Source: Dechloromonas sp. A34
GTDB lineage: Bacteria; Pseudomonadota; Gammaproteobacteria; Burkholderiales; Rhodocyclaceae
Reading direction: 5' to 3'
Assembly (NCBI RefSeq): GCF_026261605.1
Contig: NZ_CP102486.1
Coordinates: 372,001-436,000, forward strand
Length of the DNA: 64,000 nt
Part shown: piece after piece, positions 1-11,193 of the stretch
Position numbering within the stretch: position 1 is the stretch's first letter
How the letters are laid out: each line of letters begins with the position of its first letter
Notes under the pieces: generated by a model
What the model saw: only the letters and a program-made list of their open reading frames with translations
Database searches by the model: none
What the model was told of the DNA's origin: nothing
Program-made: the position numbers and the translations under genes

Positions 1-1
1 G

Positions 2-3000
2 CTGGGGGCCGCCTTCGATTCGTTTGCAGCGGCCATGTTGCTGGCGGCGATCGGGGGCGTCGTCGGCGTGATCGTCGCGCGCCGCCGGGCGCTGGCTGGC
101 GACGCTAGTCAGCCAGTGGAGTTGCAGCACGATGTGCTGGAACTCCAGCTGCAGATGCAGCAGGCGATGCAGCGCATCGGACAGCTCGAAAAGTGCTTGC
201 AGCAGCTCGCGACTGCCGAACCGGCCGTCGAGCCGCAGGCCAGTACGGCCTTCGTGGAGCCGACCGCGGCCGCAGCTGACGAGGAACTGCCTGAACTCCT
301 GCTGCCCGATGAAGATGAACTGAGCCGCCAGGCCCTGACAGCGACGGCCGCCGATGCCGTGCCGGCGTCCGCCATCGAAACCCTAGAACCCGGCCCGAGC
401 CCGGTTCAGCCGCCGGAAGTGGCGGCGCACGCCGAAACGGCTGGAGCCCGAGTTGCCGCCTCGCACCCGGCCGCGGAGACTTTCGCCTACCGCAGCGTCG
501 AGCTGGAAATGCCGGCCACACCGTCGTGGCTGTCCGAGTTCGTCGCCCGCTGGATAACCGGCGGCAATCCCATCGTCAAGGTCGGGGTTCTGATCCTCTT
601 CCTGGGCCTGGCCTTCCTGCTCCGCTACGTCGCCGAGAACACCGTCGTCCCGATCGAACTGCGCTATGCCGGAGTGGCGGCCGGCGCGGTCGGCCTGCTG
701 CTCTTCGGCTGGCGCTGGCGCGAGCGGCCGGACAACTACGGCCTGATCCTGCAGGGGGCGGGCATCGGCGTCCTCTATCTGACGACGCTGGCCGGCATGA
801 AACTGCATCCGCTGATTCCGGCCGGGCTCGGGTTCGCCATCCTGATCGCCGTCGCTGCCTGTGCCGCGTTGCTCGCCATCCTCCAGGATGCCCTGGCCTT
901 GGCCGTGGTCGCCGCCCTCGGCGGTTTCGCCGCGCCGGTCCTGGCCTCGACCGGCAGCCAGAACCATCTCGCCCTGTTCGGCTACCTGACGGTGCTCAAC
1001 CTCGGCATCGTCGCCATCGCCTGGTTCAAGGCCTGGCGCCTGCTCAACCTGGTCGGCTTCGGGTGCACCCTGTTCCTGGCCACGGCCTGGGGCGACAAGT
1101 ACTACCAGCCGGCCCTGTTCAAGCTGGCCGAGCCCTTCCTGCTGCTCTTCTTCGTGCTCTACGTGCTGATCGCCTTCTTCTTCGCCCGGCGCACGCTGGC
1201 CGATGCCGACCTGCCGGCCGGCGACTCGTTCGCCGACCATGTCCGGCAGGCGGCGCCGCAGGTCAGCTACGTCGACGCCTCGCTGGTCTTCGGCGTGCCG
1301 CTCGCCACCTTCGGTCTGCAATACCTGCTGGTACGCAGCTTCGAGAACGGCCCGGCCTACAGCGCGCTGGGCTGCGGGCTGCTCTACATCTTCCTGGCGA
1401 CGGCGCTGTTCCGGCAGAGCGGCCGGCGCTATGCCCTGCTCAGCGAGACGATGCTGGCGCTGGCCGTCATTTTCGGCAGCCTGGCGATTCCGCTCGGACT
1501 CGACGGTGAATGGACCTCCGCCGCCTGGGCGGTCGAGGCGGCCGGCGTTTATTGGGTTGGCGTGCGCCAGCAACGGGTCCATGCCCGGCTGTTCGCACTG
1601 CTCCTGATGTTCGGTTCGGCGGTGTTCTTCGCCCTCGAACTGCGCCCGGGCGGGGAGGCCAGCGTCATCGACGGCTCCTGGCTGGGCGGTCTGATGCTGG
1701 CGGCGGCGTTCTGGTGGGTCTATCGCCTGCTGCGCCTGGCACCGGCCGGCGGCCTGCATGCCTTCGAGCCCCGCTTGTGCCCCTGGCTGATCGCCGGCGG
1801 CTGCTTTTTCGTCGCCTTGCTGCCCTTCCTGTGGTGGCGTCTGAACTGGGCGAGTACCGCGCTGGCCTTGCTCGGCACGCTGGCGGTGTTCGCCGCCCGG
1901 CGACTCGCCGAGCGGACCTTGCTGGCCTGGGGTGGCGCCGGTCAGTTGGTCGCCGGCGCCCTCTATCTGACGACCTTGCATCGTGCCGATAGCGGCGTCG
2001 CGCTGGCCGACGGCTGGCATGGGCTGGTCGCCGTCGGCCTGATCGGCCTCGCCCTGCTTGCTGCGGCCTGGTCCAGCCTGCGCCAGTCGGACTCGGCGGC
2101 TGGCGAAGCCGAGGCCGGCGATGAGGAAAACCCGCTGCTTGTGCCGGTCCTGCTCGGTGGCCTGCTCTTCATCAACCTGGCGCCGCTGTTCGTGCTGCCC
2201 TGGCGGCTGGCGGCGCTGGTCTGGCCGCTGACCGGGATCGCCACGCTGTGGTGGGCAATCCGCCGCCGGCAGCCGGCGGCCCTGGCATTCGCCCTCGGCC
2301 TGCAACTGGTGGCCGGCGCCATCGCCCTCGGCAGTCGCCTGGCCTGGTTCGACGCCGTGCCCGGTCTGGCCGAGGCCCGCCCCTTCCTGCACAGCGGCTT
2401 CTGGAGCCCGCTGCTGATCGGCCTCGCCGCCTTCGTCGCCGCCCGCCTGTTGCAGCGGCGGGATGACGAGCCGTCGGCGCTCGCCCTCGGCTGGGCCGCC
2501 CTGGTCTGGGGTGCAGGCTGGTGGGGCTTTGCCTGGGCGGCCGAGTGCGACCGCGTGCTGGTCGCGGCGACGGCCGTGCCCGCCCTGCTCGCGGTGACGC
2601 TGCTCACTGCCGGATTGTGGCGGACGCTGGCCTTGCGCCTCGCGTGGCGGCAACTGGGCCAGGCGACCCTCGCCTACCTGCCGCTGCTGGCCCTGCTGCT
2701 CGGCGCCCAAGCGGCTTCCGGCAGCGAACATCCGCTGGCCGGCTGGGGGGCGTTGGTCTGGCCGCTGGCGCTCGCCATGCATGTCCGCCTGCTGCGCGAT
2801 CAGCCGGCCTGGTTGGGGGCGCTCCTCCAGCAGGCGGCGCACATCGCCGGCGTCTGGCTGTTCCTGGTCGTTGCCGGCCACGAAGTGCATTGGCATCTGG
2901 CCGGCTGGGGCGGGCCCGACAGCGCCTGGGCCATGCTCGGCTGGTTGCTGGCGCCGCTCGCCTACCTCTGGGCCCTGAGCAGCGAGCGCCTGGGTGAGCG

Positions 3001-3613
3001 CTGGCCGCTGGCCGAATTCCGCGCCGCCTATGCCGTCGCCGCCGCCTTGCCGGTGGCGGCTTTCCTGCTCGGCTGGACCTGGCTGAGCACCTTGCTCGGT
3101 GACGGCGCGGCGCCGCTGCCCTATCTGCCGCTGCTCAATCCGCTGGAGATCGGGCAGTTCGCCGTGCTGCTCGGGATTGCGTTGTGGTGGCGTGGGCTGA
3201 CCGAGCACAGCGTTTTCCGCGCGAGCGGCCCGCTCCTGTTGGCGGTCCTCGGTTTGACCGCTTTCGCGGTGATCAGCAGCCTGGTCCTGCGCACCTGCCA
3301 CCAGTGGGGCGGCGTGCCCTGGCAGGCGTCCGCCCTGCTCGACTCGATGCTCGCCCAGTCCGCACTGTCGATCATCTGGAGCGTGATCGCCATCGGCCTG
3401 ATGCTCTTCGCCAACCGTAATGGCTTGCGCTGGATCTGGATCGTCGGCGCGGCGCTGGTCGCCGTCGTCGTCGGCAAGCTGTTCCTGGTCGAACTGGCGG
3501 CGAGCGGCAGTCTCGAGCGCATCGTCTCCTTCATCGTGGTCGGTCTGCTGCTGTTGCTGGTCGGCTACTTCGCCCCCTTGCCACCCCGACCAACCGTCAG
3601 CGAGGCGCCATGA
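2..3613 (+). CDS. DUF2339 family polytopic membrane protein (5' end cut by window)
   Basis: A very large integral membrane protein of unknown biochemical role. A short N-terminal hydrophobic segment is followed by a Gln/Leu-rich, probably coiled-coil stretch, an acidic/Pro/Ala-rich linker, and then from about residue 180 an almost unbroken series of hydrophobic helices to the C-terminus. This architecture matches DUF2339. An ATG at 35 could start it, but the frame stays open to the first base and the residues before that ATG (LGAAFDSFAAA) read as part of the first membrane helix, so the real start is probably outside the window. The stop overlaps the next gene by 4 nt (ATGA), which fits the frequent DUF2339/DUF3999 pairing. 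Function is unknown; family assignment is fairly secure. Confidence 0.85.
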   Translation: MGAAFDSFAAAMLLAAIGGVVGVIVARRRALAGDASQPVELQHDVLELQLQMQQAMQRIGQLEKCLQQLATAEPAVEPQASTAFVEPTAAAADEELPELLLPDEDELSRQALTATAADAVPASAIETLEPGPSPVQPPEVAAHAETAGARVAASHPAAETFAYRSVELEMPATPSWLSEFVARWITGGNPIVKVGVLILFLGLAFLLRYVAENTVVPIELRYAGVAAGAVGLLLFGWRWRERPDNYGLILQGAGIGVLYLTTLAGMKLHPLIPAGLGFAILIAVAACAALLAILQDALALAVVAALGGFAAPVLASTGSQNHLALFGYLTVLNLGIVAIAWFKAWRLLNLVGFGCTLFLATAWGDKYYQPALFKLAEPFLLLFFVLYVLIAFFFARRTLADADLPAGDSFADHVRQAAPQVSYVDASLVFGVPLATFGLQYLLVRSFENGPAYSALGCGLLYIFLATALFRQSGRRYALLSETMLALAVIFGSLAIPLGLDGEWTSAAWAVEAAGVYWVGVRQQRVHARLFALLLMFGSAVFFALELRPGGEASVIDGSWLGGLMLAAAFWWVYRLLRLAPAGGLHAFEPRLCPWLIAGGCFFVALLPFLWWRLNWASTALALLGTLAVFAARRLAERTLLAWGGAGQLVAGALYLTTLHRADSGVALADGWHGLVAVGLIGLALLAAAWSSLRQSDSAAGEAEAGDEENPLLVPVLLGGLLFINLAPLFVLPWRLAALVWPLTGIATLWWAIRRRQPAALAFALGLQLVAGAIALGSRLAWFDAVPGLAEARPFLHSGFWSPLLIGLAAFVAARLLQRRDDEPSALALGWAALVWGAGWWGFAWAAECDRVLVAATAVPALLAVTLLTAGLWRTLALRLAWRQLGQATLAYLPLLALLLGAQAASGSEHPLAGWGALVWPLALAMHVRLLRDQPAWLGALLQQAAHIAGVWLFLVVAGHEVHWHLAGWGGPDSAWAMLGWLLAPLAYLWALSSERLGERWPLAEFRAAYAVAAALPVAAFLLGWTWLSTLLGDGAAPLPYLPLLNPLEIGQFAVLLGIALWWRGLTEHSVFRASGPLLLAVLGLTAFAVISSLVLRTCHQWGGVPWQASALLDSMLAQSALSIIWSVIAIGLMLFANRNGLRWIWIVGAALVAVVVGKLFLVELAASGSLERIVSFIVVGLLLLLVGYFAPLPPRPTVSEAP

Positions 3614-5022
3614 AAACTTCGCTTGCCCTGATCCTTGCCACCCTGCTAATCGCTCCGGTCGCAGCCGAGACGCCGCCGCGGCCGGAGCACTTTGCCCACC
3701 ACGCCACAATCAGCGTCAGCGATGGCGGACCCTTCCACCAGCTGGCCCTGCCGCTGGTCGTCTATCAGGGCGCCAGCGATGCCGAACTGGCAGATCTGAG
3801 GGTCTTCAACGGTCAGGGCGAGGCCTTGCCCTATGCCTTGCTGCGCGCCCAGGCGCAGGCCGAGTCGCAACGGCGCGAATTGGCCGTGCCGTTCTTTCCG
3901 TTGCTGGTGCCGGGTCCGGGAGCCGCGGGCGAGCGCGATCTGGCGGTGACCGTCCGCCAGGGAGCAGACGGCACACTGATCGCGGTGCGCCAATCGCCGG
4001 CAGCGCCGAAATCCGCCGCCATCGTTCGCGGCGTGGTGGTCGATGGCAGCCAGCTCAAGGGCAGTATCCGTTCGCTGCGTCTGCTCACCGAGGCCAGCCC
4101 GACAGCATTTCACCGTTACACGGTCGAAAGCAGTAGCGATCTGCAAAACTGGCGTCTGCTCAAGCGCGATGCCCAGCTGGTTCGCCTGGAGCATCAGGGA
4201 CACCGGGTGGAGAACGATGGCGTCGAATGGGACAGCGCGGCCGACCGTTATTTGCGGCTGCTCTGGGCCGACCCGCAACGGGCGCCGGCGATCCGCTCGG
4301 TTCGGCTGGCTGCGGTCGAGACCAGTTTCAAGCCGCCGCTTCGCCTCTGGTCGCCGGAAATGGCACCGACCGCGATCCAGGGCGGCAGCTACGACTATGC
4401 CTGGACTGGGCAGCTGCCGCTCGATCGGTTGCGGATCAACCTGCCGCAGGTCAACACGTTGGCCCCTCTGGTCATCCAGCGCCAGACCAGCCGGCATCGC
4501 CACCGCGATCGGCCACGCTGGGATACGCTGGCCCAGGCGGTGGCCTATCGCCTGCAAACTCCCCAGGGGGAGGTCCGCTCGGCCGATATCACCCTGCATG
4601 CGGCGGTAGAGAATCGCCTGCGTCTGGCCATCGATGCCCGGGGCGGGGCGATCGGCAGCCTGCCGCCGACCGTGCAGATCGGCTTCGTGCCGCACCTGCT
4701 GGTCTTTTTGGCGCGTGGCGAGGGGCCCTTCGTTCTTGCCTGGGGGGCCGGCGATCTCGGCCGCGCCGACCTGCCGATCGCAACCCTGTTGCCCGGCTAC
4801 GATGCCGCGGTTGCCCTGAACGCGACGCCGGCCAGTCTGGCATCGCCGGGCAAGGCCAACGGCCAGCCGGTGGCGGCAGCCGGTGACGGCGGGGAGGATG
4901 CGCCAGTTGTGCCCGCCCGCTGGATTCTGTGGGCAGTTCTGCTGACAGGGCTATTGGTCCTCGCCGCCATGGCGCGCGCGCTGACCCGGCAATTGCGTCC
5001 GGATCCCGAAGTGAAGCCTTGA
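3610..5022 (+). CDS. DUF3999 family exported protein
   Basis: 470 residues. An N-terminal signal peptide (MKTSLALILATLL..., likely cut after VAA-E) precedes a large beta-rich periplasmic region. A single hydrophobic helix near residues 438-458 followed by a basic tail would anchor the C-terminus in the inner membrane. The start ATG overlaps the stop of the DUF2339 gene, so the two are translationally coupled and probably work in one envelope complex. The family has no established biochemical function. No nearby promoter separates the pair. The 177 bases after it, before the sensor kinase, hold no gene I can support. Confidence 0.82.
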   Translation: MKTSLALILATLLIAPVAAETPPRPEHFAHHATISVSDGGPFHQLALPLVVYQGASDAELADLRVFNGQGEALPYALLRAQAQAESQRRELAVPFFPLLVPGPGAAGERDLAVTVRQGADGTLIAVRQSPAAPKSAAIVRGVVVDGSQLKGSIRSLRLLTEASPTAFHRYTVESSSDLQNWRLLKRDAQLVRLEHQGHRVENDGVEWDSAADRYLRLLWADPQRAPAIRSVRLAAVETSFKPPLRLWSPEMAPTAIQGGSYDYAWTGQLPLDRLRINLPQVNTLAPLVIQRQTSRHRHRDRPRWDTLAQAVAYRLQTPQGEVRSADITLHAAVENRLRLAIDARGGAIGSLPPTVQIGFVPHLLVFLARGEGPFVLAWGAGDLGRADLPIATLLPGYDAAVALNATPASLASPGKANGQPVAAAGDGGEDAPVVPARWILWAVLLTGLLVLAAMARALTRQLRPDPEVKP

Positions 5023-5199
5023 TCCGCTCCTGAAGGCGCCTGTTCGGACGCGCAACCGCCATTCCATCAGGGTATTTGCGGGTGGGCACCCGGATTTTTG
5101 GGGTGCCGAGGCTAGAATGGGGGAAATCAGCCGATTTCCAGAAAGAATCAAATAGCCGTACGCCTGACCGCCGACGAAAAAACCGTTCCGCGCATTCAC

Positions 5200-8100
5200 T
5201 TGATCGGTACGCTGGCGGTCGTCCTGTTTCTGACCTTGGGTCTGGCCGCCTTTTTTTCCTGGCAGAACCTCAATGAACGGCGTGCCTCGATCGCCCGCCT
5301 CGAACACGCTGGCCAGGAGCTGATTGAAACCCGCCTGAAGACCGAAATGCAGAGCGCGGTGAGCTTCATCGAGTTCTCCCGCCAGCGCACCGAGGATGTC
5401 CTGCGCACCAGCATCAGCGAGCAGGTCGATATCGCCATGCAGGTCGCCCAGGGTATCTACGACCGCGAGTCGCCGCGCCGGCCGGCCGCCGACGTCAAGC
5501 GCCTGATCATCGAAGCGCTGCGTCCGGTCCGTTTCTACGAAGGGCGGGGCTACTATTTCATCGACGACATGGCGGGCCAGTTCATCCTGTTGCCGACGGC
5601 GCCCCAGTTCGAAGGCAAGACGGTTCCCGACAACCGTGACGATACTGGCCACTACATCATGCGCGGCCTGATCGAGGCGGCGGGCAAACCCCGTGGCGAA
5701 GGCTTCTCGCGCTATCGCTGGTACAAGCCCGACGATCCGCAGCGGATGGCCGACAAACTCGCCTATGTTCGCCACTTCGCCCCCTACGACTGGCTGATCG
5801 GGACCGGTGACTACACCTACAAATGGGAGGCCGCCCAGCAGAAAGAGGTGATCGCCCGCCTGCGCGTGCTGCGTTTCGGCCGTAGCGGCTACATCAGCAT
5901 CATCGACCGCGACGGGCGGGGCGTACTGTCGCCGTCCAATCCCGCGCTCGAAGGCATGCTGTTGAACGAGATGCCGGCCGATGAGCGGGCTGCGGCCGAG
6001 AAGCTCTATCGCCTGGGCAGCGCCAAGGGCAGCTTCGTTCGCTACGACTGGCCCGATGCGACGACCGGAAAAATACAGTCGAAGACGGCGCTGGTCCAGG
6101 TTTTCGAGCCCTGGGGCTGGGTGCTGATTGCCGCCATGGTCGACGATGAACTGCAGGCCATCATCGCTGACGAGCTTTCCGTTCATCTGGTCGACGGTTC
6201 GGCGCTACCCGGCAACGTCTTGCTGGTCACGCTCGGCGCGCTGCTCTTCGGCCTACTGGCCTCGTTCGCCTTCTCGCGCTGGTCGAATGGGCTGTTCGCC
6301 GCCTACTACGAGCAGAACCGGGCTCAGGAACTGGCGTTGCGCAGTCAGGCCGATGAGCTGAAGACGCTGTCGCGGGCGATCGAGCAAAGTCCGGCCTCGA
6401 TCGTGATCACTGATATCGATGGCAGCATCCGTTACGTGAACCCGAAATTCGAGCAGGTGACGGGTTACACCAGCAGCGAAGTGCTGGGCCGCAATTCGCG
6501 CATCCTGAGTTCCGGCGACAAGTCGCAGGAGGAGTACCAGGCGCTCTGGCAGACCATCACCTCCGGCGCCACCTGGCACGGCGAGTTTCTGAACCGGCGC
6601 AAGGACGGCATCCTGTTTTGGGAGCGGGCCTCGATATCACCGATCGTCGACGAACAGGGCCAGGTGCTGCATTTTCTAGCCGTCAAGGAAGACATCACCG
6701 CCCGCCGGCGCGCCGAGCTGGCGCTTCAGGAGAGCGAAGACAAGCTGGCGATCATTCTCGACAGCGTCGATGCCTTCATTTACATCAAGGGCACCGACTA
6801 TCGCTATCGCTATGCCAACCGTCGGGTCTGCGAGTTGTTCGGGCGTCCGATGGAAGGCATCGTCGGCCATCACGACGCCGAATTCTTCGATCCGGCGACG
6901 GCCGCCAACCTGCGCGCCAACGATAGCCGGGTCATCGAACGCGGCGAGCGGGTGGTCGAGGAGGAGGTGAATACCACCGCCGACGGCCGCATCACCAGCG
7001 CCTTCCTGTCGATCAAGATCCCGCTGCGCGAGGGCGACGGCACGATCTACGCGCTGTGCGGCATTTCAACCGACATCACGATTCGCAAGAAGGCAGAAGC
7101 CGAACTCGAACAATACCGGCATCATCTCGAAGCCCTGGTCGAATCGCGGACCTCGGAACTGGCCGAAGCCAAGGATGCCGCCGAGGCTGCCAGTCGTGCC
7201 AAAAGCACTTTCCTGGCCAACATGAGCCACGAAATCCGGACCCCGATGAATGCCATCATCGGCCTCTCCCACTTGTTGCAAAACGAGGTGCGCGATCCCG
7301 GCGTCCTCGACCGCCTAGGCAAGATCGCTAGTTCGGCTCAGCACCTGCTGCGCGTCATCAACGACATTCTCGATCTCTCGAAGATCGAGGCTGGCCGCAT
7401 GGTGCTCGCGCTGACCGACTTCGCACCGCGCGAAGTGGTGGCGCAAGTCCTGGCCATGCTCGAGCAGCAGGCGGCAGCCAAGGGTCTGCAACTGCAGAGC
7501 CTCGTCGCCTCCGCCGTTCCTCCCCACCTGCGGGGTGACCCGGTGCGCGTGCAGCAGGCGCTACTCAACTTTGTCGGCAACGCCATCAAGTTCTCGGACA
7601 GCGGGCGGATCGTCATCCGCCTCGGTGCCGATGACATCGAAAACACTCGGGTGATGTTGCGCCTCGAAGTCGAGGACCAGGGCATCGGCATGACCCCGGA
7701 GCAGCAGGGCCGGCTGTTCGAGGCCTTTTCCCAGGTCGACGAGTCGATGACCCGCAAGCACGGCGGGACCGGCCTCGGGCTGGCCATCAACCGTCATCTG
7801 GCGCACATGATGGGCGGCGAGATCGGCGTCAGCAGCCGGGTCGGGGAGGGCAGCACTTTCTGGATGACGATGCGTCTGGAACCGGCGGTGGCGGCGTCGC
7901 CAGTGGCCGATGCCGGCGCCGCGCCGGTGGCGCCCGAGGAACTGATCGCCCGCCGCTACGGTGGCCGGCGCATCCTGCTGGTCGAGGACGAACCGATCAA
8001 TCAGGAAGTGGCCAGCGAATTGCTGAGCATCGCCGGCCTGATTCCCGACCTCGCCTGCAATGGGGCCGAGGCCGTCGAGCGGGTGCAGACCAACGACTAC

Positions 8101-8340
8101 GCGCTGGTCCTGATGGATATCCAGATGCCGGTGATGAACGGCATCGAGGCGACGCGTGCCATCCGCGCCTTGCCTGGTTGCGGGCAACTGCCGATTCTGG
8201 CGATGACCGCCAATGCCTTCGACGAAGACCGACAGGCCTGTCTGGATGCTGGCATGAACGACCATGTCGGCAAGCCGGTCGATCCCGATGTGCTCTACAA
8301 CGCCTTGCTGCGCTGGCTGGAGCGTTCGGCGGCGGACTGA
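5200..8340 (+). CDS. Hybrid histidine kinase: double Cache, two PAS, HisKA, HATPase, receiver
   Basis: About 1046 residues. A membrane helix at roughly residues 3-22 is followed by a periplasmic region with two Cache_2-like repeats (each with a GYYFID/GYISIID-type strand and a W-L-I/V-G/A closing strand), then a second membrane helix near 328-350. Cytoplasmic parts are two PAS/PAC units (about 390-510 and 515-635), a coiled coil, HisKA with the phospho-His in SHEIRTP at residue 677, a HATPase domain (GTGLGLAI), and a C-terminal receiver with Asp973 in LMDIQMP. It should sense a small periplasmic ligand and pass phosphate internally. No output gene lies next to it. The start is uncertain: this frame opens with TTG at 5200, has no in-frame ATG upstream, and stays open to 5116, so CTG 5164 is an alternative. 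Confidence 0.88.
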   Translation: MIGTLAVVLFLTLGLAAFFSWQNLNERRASIARLEHAGQELIETRLKTEMQSAVSFIEFSRQRTEDVLRTSISEQVDIAMQVAQGIYDRESPRRPAADVKRLIIEALRPVRFYEGRGYYFIDDMAGQFILLPTAPQFEGKTVPDNRDDTGHYIMRGLIEAAGKPRGEGFSRYRWYKPDDPQRMADKLAYVRHFAPYDWLIGTGDYTYKWEAAQQKEVIARLRVLRFGRSGYISIIDRDGRGVLSPSNPALEGMLLNEMPADERAAAEKLYRLGSAKGSFVRYDWPDATTGKIQSKTALVQVFEPWGWVLIAAMVDDELQAIIADELSVHLVDGSALPGNVLLVTLGALLFGLLASFAFSRWSNGLFAAYYEQNRAQELALRSQADELKTLSRAIEQSPASIVITDIDGSIRYVNPKFEQVTGYTSSEVLGRNSRILSSGDKSQEEYQALWQTITSGATWHGEFLNRRKDGILFWERASISPIVDEQGQVLHFLAVKEDITARRRAELALQESEDKLAIILDSVDAFIYIKGTDYRYRYANRRVCELFGRPMEGIVGHHDAEFFDPATAANLRANDSRVIERGERVVEEEVNTTADGRITSAFLSIKIPLREGDGTIYALCGISTDITIRKKAEAELEQYRHHLEALVESRTSELAEAKDAAEAASRAKSTFLANMSHEIRTPMNAIIGLSHLLQNEVRDPGVLDRLGKIASSAQHLLRVINDILDLSKIEAGRMVLALTDFAPREVVAQVLAMLEQQAAAKGLQLQSLVASAVPPHLRGDPVRVQQALLNFVGNAIKFSDSGRIVIRLGADDIENTRVMLRLEVEDQGIGMTPEQQGRLFEAFSQVDESMTRKHGGTGLGLAINRHLAHMMGGEIGVSSRVGEGSTFWMTMRLEPAVAASPVADAGAAPVAPEELIARRYGGRRILLVEDEPINQEVASELLSIAGLIPDLACNGAEAVERVQTNDYALVLMDIQMPVMNGIEATRAIRALPGCGQLPILAMTANAFDEDRQACLDAGMNDHVGKPVDPDVLYNALLRWLERSAAD

Positions 8341-8370
8341 TGGCCCCGCCGTCCGGTGCTGCCGGGGCGA

Positions 8371-9045
8371 TCAGTCGCCGAAGCGGCGCAGGCCTTCGAG
8401 GTCAAGGACGTTGATGCCGCCATACTCGTTGCGCACCAGCCCGGCATCCTCCAGCACCTTGAGCGCCTGATTGGCGCGCTGCCGGGAAACGCCGGCCAGA
8501 TAGCCGAGTTCTTCCTGTGAAATTTGCAGCAGCCGATTGGTCCCCGGGTAGAGCACCGGGTTGAACAGCGCGGCTAGGCCGCGCGCGATCCTGGCATCGG
8601 TGTCGAGCATGCGCTCGTTTTCGATCATCCCGATGAACTGGCCGAGGCGTTCGTTCAACTGCGCGATCAGGTAGCGGTTGAACGGGATGCTGTGGTCCAT
8701 CAACCAGTTGAAGGTGCTGCGGTTCATGAAGGCGACGCGGGTTTCGCGCAGGGCCATGACGTCGTAGCGGCGCGGCTCCTTTTTGAGCAGCGAGCCTTCG
8801 CCGATCCAGGCGCCGCTGCTGATGCCGGTCAGCGAGGTGGTCTTGCCGGTGGTCCAGTGGCTGGCCATCTTGCCCAGGCCGTCGATGATCCCCATCCAGT
8901 AATCGACCGGCTCGCCCTTCATGCAGATGAAGGCGCCGGCGGCAAAGCTGCGTTCGCTGGTGCCGGCCAGCGCCTTGAGCATTTCCTCTTCGGTCAGCGA
9001 TTGGCCCCACAGGGAAGCTCGCAACAATTCTTCGGCGTTTTTCAA
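8371..9045 (-). CDS. Crp/Fnr family transcriptional regulator
   Basis: 224 residues with an N-terminal cyclic-nucleotide-binding-type beta-roll (about 25-120), a dimerisation helix, and a C-terminal winged helix with the recognition region GVSRQRANQALKVLE. It lacks the N-terminal cysteine cluster of Fnr, so it is not an oxygen-sensing Fe-S protein; the bound signal is unknown. The start is TTG at 9045, supported by AGGAAA six bases upstream; the next in-frame ATG (8982) would remove part of the first domain. It is divergent from the acyl-CoA ligase and transporter cluster across a 180-bp intergenic region, which makes it the likely regulator of that cluster. A minus-strand TATAAT (9081 to 9076) could be its -10 box. 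No clear Crp/Fnr palindrome is visible there. Confidence 0.85.
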   Translation of the reverse strand: MKNAEELLRASLWGQSLTEEEMLKALAGTSERSFAAGAFICMKGEPVDYWMGIIDGLGKMASHWTTGKTTSLTGISSGAWIGEGSLLKKEPRRYDVMALRETRVAFMNRSTFNWLMDHSIPFNRYLIAQLNERLGQFIGMIENERMLDTDARIARGLAALFNPVLYPGTNRLLQISQEELGYLAGVSRQRANQALKVLEDAGLVRNEYGGINVLDLEGLRRFGD

Positions 9046-9225
9046 TTTATTTCCTGGATTGTCTGCCGGGTGACAATTATAAGCCCGGGCCGTGCCTACA
9101 CTGAGGCGCTACTATCTGTGTCGCTGTGACGTACTGCAAGGTTTGTGTAAGCCTGTAACGCCCACAATGATTCAAACGAACGTTAGACCGTGTATCCAAA
9201 AGCGCGGCAACGAGGAGACTAAAGA

Positions 9226-11191
9226 ATGCCCACGCAGGCAAATTTCGCTTCGCTGGACGGTTTGCATACCTTCCCGCGGCTATTGTTTCATCACGCCAAG
9301 ATGCGTCCCGATGCGCCGGCCATGCGCGAGAAGTATCTCGGCATCTGGCAGACCTGGACCTGGTCCGACGTCGCCGAGCGCGTCCGCGCCCTGGCCTGTG
9401 GCCTCGCTGCGCTCGGCTTCAAGCGCGGCGACAACCTGGCGATCATCGGCGACAACCGCCCCCACCTCTACATGATGATGACCGCAGCCCAGTGCCTGGG
9501 CGGGGTGCCGGTGCCGCTCTACCAGGACGCGGTGGCTACCGAAATGCTGTTCGTGCTGCAGGATGCCGGCGTCCGCTTCGTTGTCGTCGAGGACCAGGAA
9601 CAGGTCGACAAGATGCTTGAGATCAAGGATCAGGTCCCCACGCTCGAACACATCGTCTACGACGACCCGCGCGGCATGCGCCACTACACCCAGACTTTCC
9701 TGCACGACATTCACGAGCTCATGGAAATGGGGCGGATCCACGACCGCAACCACACGACCTTCCTCAATGCCGAGGTCGAGCACGGACATTTCGACGATAT
9801 TTCGGTGATGCTCTACACCTCGGGCACGACCGGCAAGCCGAAGGGCGTCTGCCAGACCCATTCCGCCTTCATCGCGGCGGCCCAGGGCGGGGTGCAGGTC
9901 GACAACCTCGGTCCCGATGGCGACATCCTGTCCTACCTGCCCATGGCCTGGGTCGGCGATCACCTGTTCTCCTATGCCCAGGCGCTGGTCGCCGGCTTCA
10001 CCATCAACTGCCCGGAGTCCGGCGATACGGTGATGACCGACCTGCGTGAAATCGGCCCGACCTGCTATTTCGCGCCGCCGCGCGTTTTCGAAAGCCTGCT
10101 GACCTCGGTGATGATCCGCATGGAAGATGCCGGCAAGTTCAAGCAGGCGATGTTTCATCACTTCATGGCGGTGGCCAAGCGTTGTGGCTCGGACATTCTC
10201 GATGGCAAGTCCGTTTCCCTCGGCGACCGCCTGCAATACTGGCTCGGCAACATTCTGGTCTTCGCCCCGTTGCGCAATGTGCTTGGTATGAGCCGTATCC
10301 GTGTCGCCTACACGGCCGGCGCGGCGATCGGTCCGGAGCTGTTCCGCTTCTACCGCTCGATGGGCATCAACCTCAAGCAGTTCTACGGCCAGACCGAAAC
10401 CTGTGCCTACGTTTGCCTGCAGCCGGACGGCGCGATCAAGTTCGACTCGGTCGGCCAGCCGGCCCGGGTGTCGAGATCAGAATTGCCGACAACGGCGAGG
10501 TGCTGGTCAAGGGGCCGATGCTGCTCAAGGAATACTACAAGCGCCCGGACGCCACGGCGGAGTCGATCAATGCCGATGGCTACTTCATGACCGGCGACGC
10601 CGGCTTCCTCGACGAGGACGGCCACCTGAAAATCATCGACCGCGCCAAGGACGTAGGCAAGTTGTCGAACGGCGCGATGTTCGCCCCAACTACATCGAGA
10701 ACAAGCTGAAGTTCTTCCAGCACATCAAGGAAGTCGTCTGTTTCGGCCACGACCGCGACATGGTCTGCGCCTTCGTCAATATCGACGTCGGGGCTGTCGG
10801 CAACTGGGCCGAGCGCCGCGGCATCGCCTACTCGGGCTATGCCGATCTGGCCGGCAAGCCGGAAGTGCTGGAACTGATCCGAGAGTGCGTCGAGCAGATC
10901 AATGCCGACCTCGTGCACGACACGATGGTCGCCGATTCGCAGATCCACCGCTTCCTGGTCCTGCACAAGGAACTCGATCCCGATGACGACGAACTGACCC
11001 GGACCCGCAAGGTCCGTCGCAACTTCGTCGCCGAGAAGTACAAGGTGCTGATCGATGCCCTGTATTCCGGCAAGGCCAACCAGTTCATCGAAACCGAGGT
11101 CAAGTTCGAGGATGGCCGGCGCGGCAAGGTCTCGGCCGACCTCAAGATCGTCGATGCCAAGACCTTTCCGATCGTGAAAAAGGCTGCCTGA
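9226..11191 (+). CDS. AMP-forming acyl-CoA synthetase (two apparent frameshifts)
   Basis: An ANL-superfamily ligase of about 655 residues once two frame breaks are repaired. The ATP-binding loop YTSGTTGKPKG starts at residue 197, the YGQTET motif follows, and the C-terminal part carries TGDAGFLDEDG and RAKD, as in long-chain acyl-CoA synthetases. It should activate a carboxylic acid to its CoA thioester using ATP. The frame breaks at the CCC run 10463-10465 (restored sequence reads GQPAPGVEIRI) and again at the CCCC run 10684-10687 (restored AMFAPNYIENK). Adding one C at each site gives an uninterrupted family-like protein, so sequencing error is more likely than decay. It is the first gene of a run with liv-type transporter genes (LivG starts 2 nt after the stop), suggesting it activates the imported compound or a catabolite. 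Substrate cannot be read from sequence. Confidence 0.85.
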
Positions 11192-11193
11192 AC

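Noticed and set aside
383..3709. A 1108-codon open frame on the minus strand opposite the DUF2339 gene
   Set aside because: It is Gln/Gly/Arg-rich low-complexity sequence, typical of the antisense frame of a high-GC gene, while the plus strand has a coherent membrane protein coupled to DUF3999.
9046..9225. Crp/Fnr-type palindrome in the region between the regulator and the acyl-CoA synthetase
   Set aside because: I searched by eye for TTGAT-N4-ATCAA and TGTGA-N6-TCACA and found no convincing match.
9226..11191. Reading the broken acyl-CoA synthetase as separate genes or a pseudogene
   Set aside because: The two breaks are single-base and are repaired by one C each, and five other genes in the window show the same error type.
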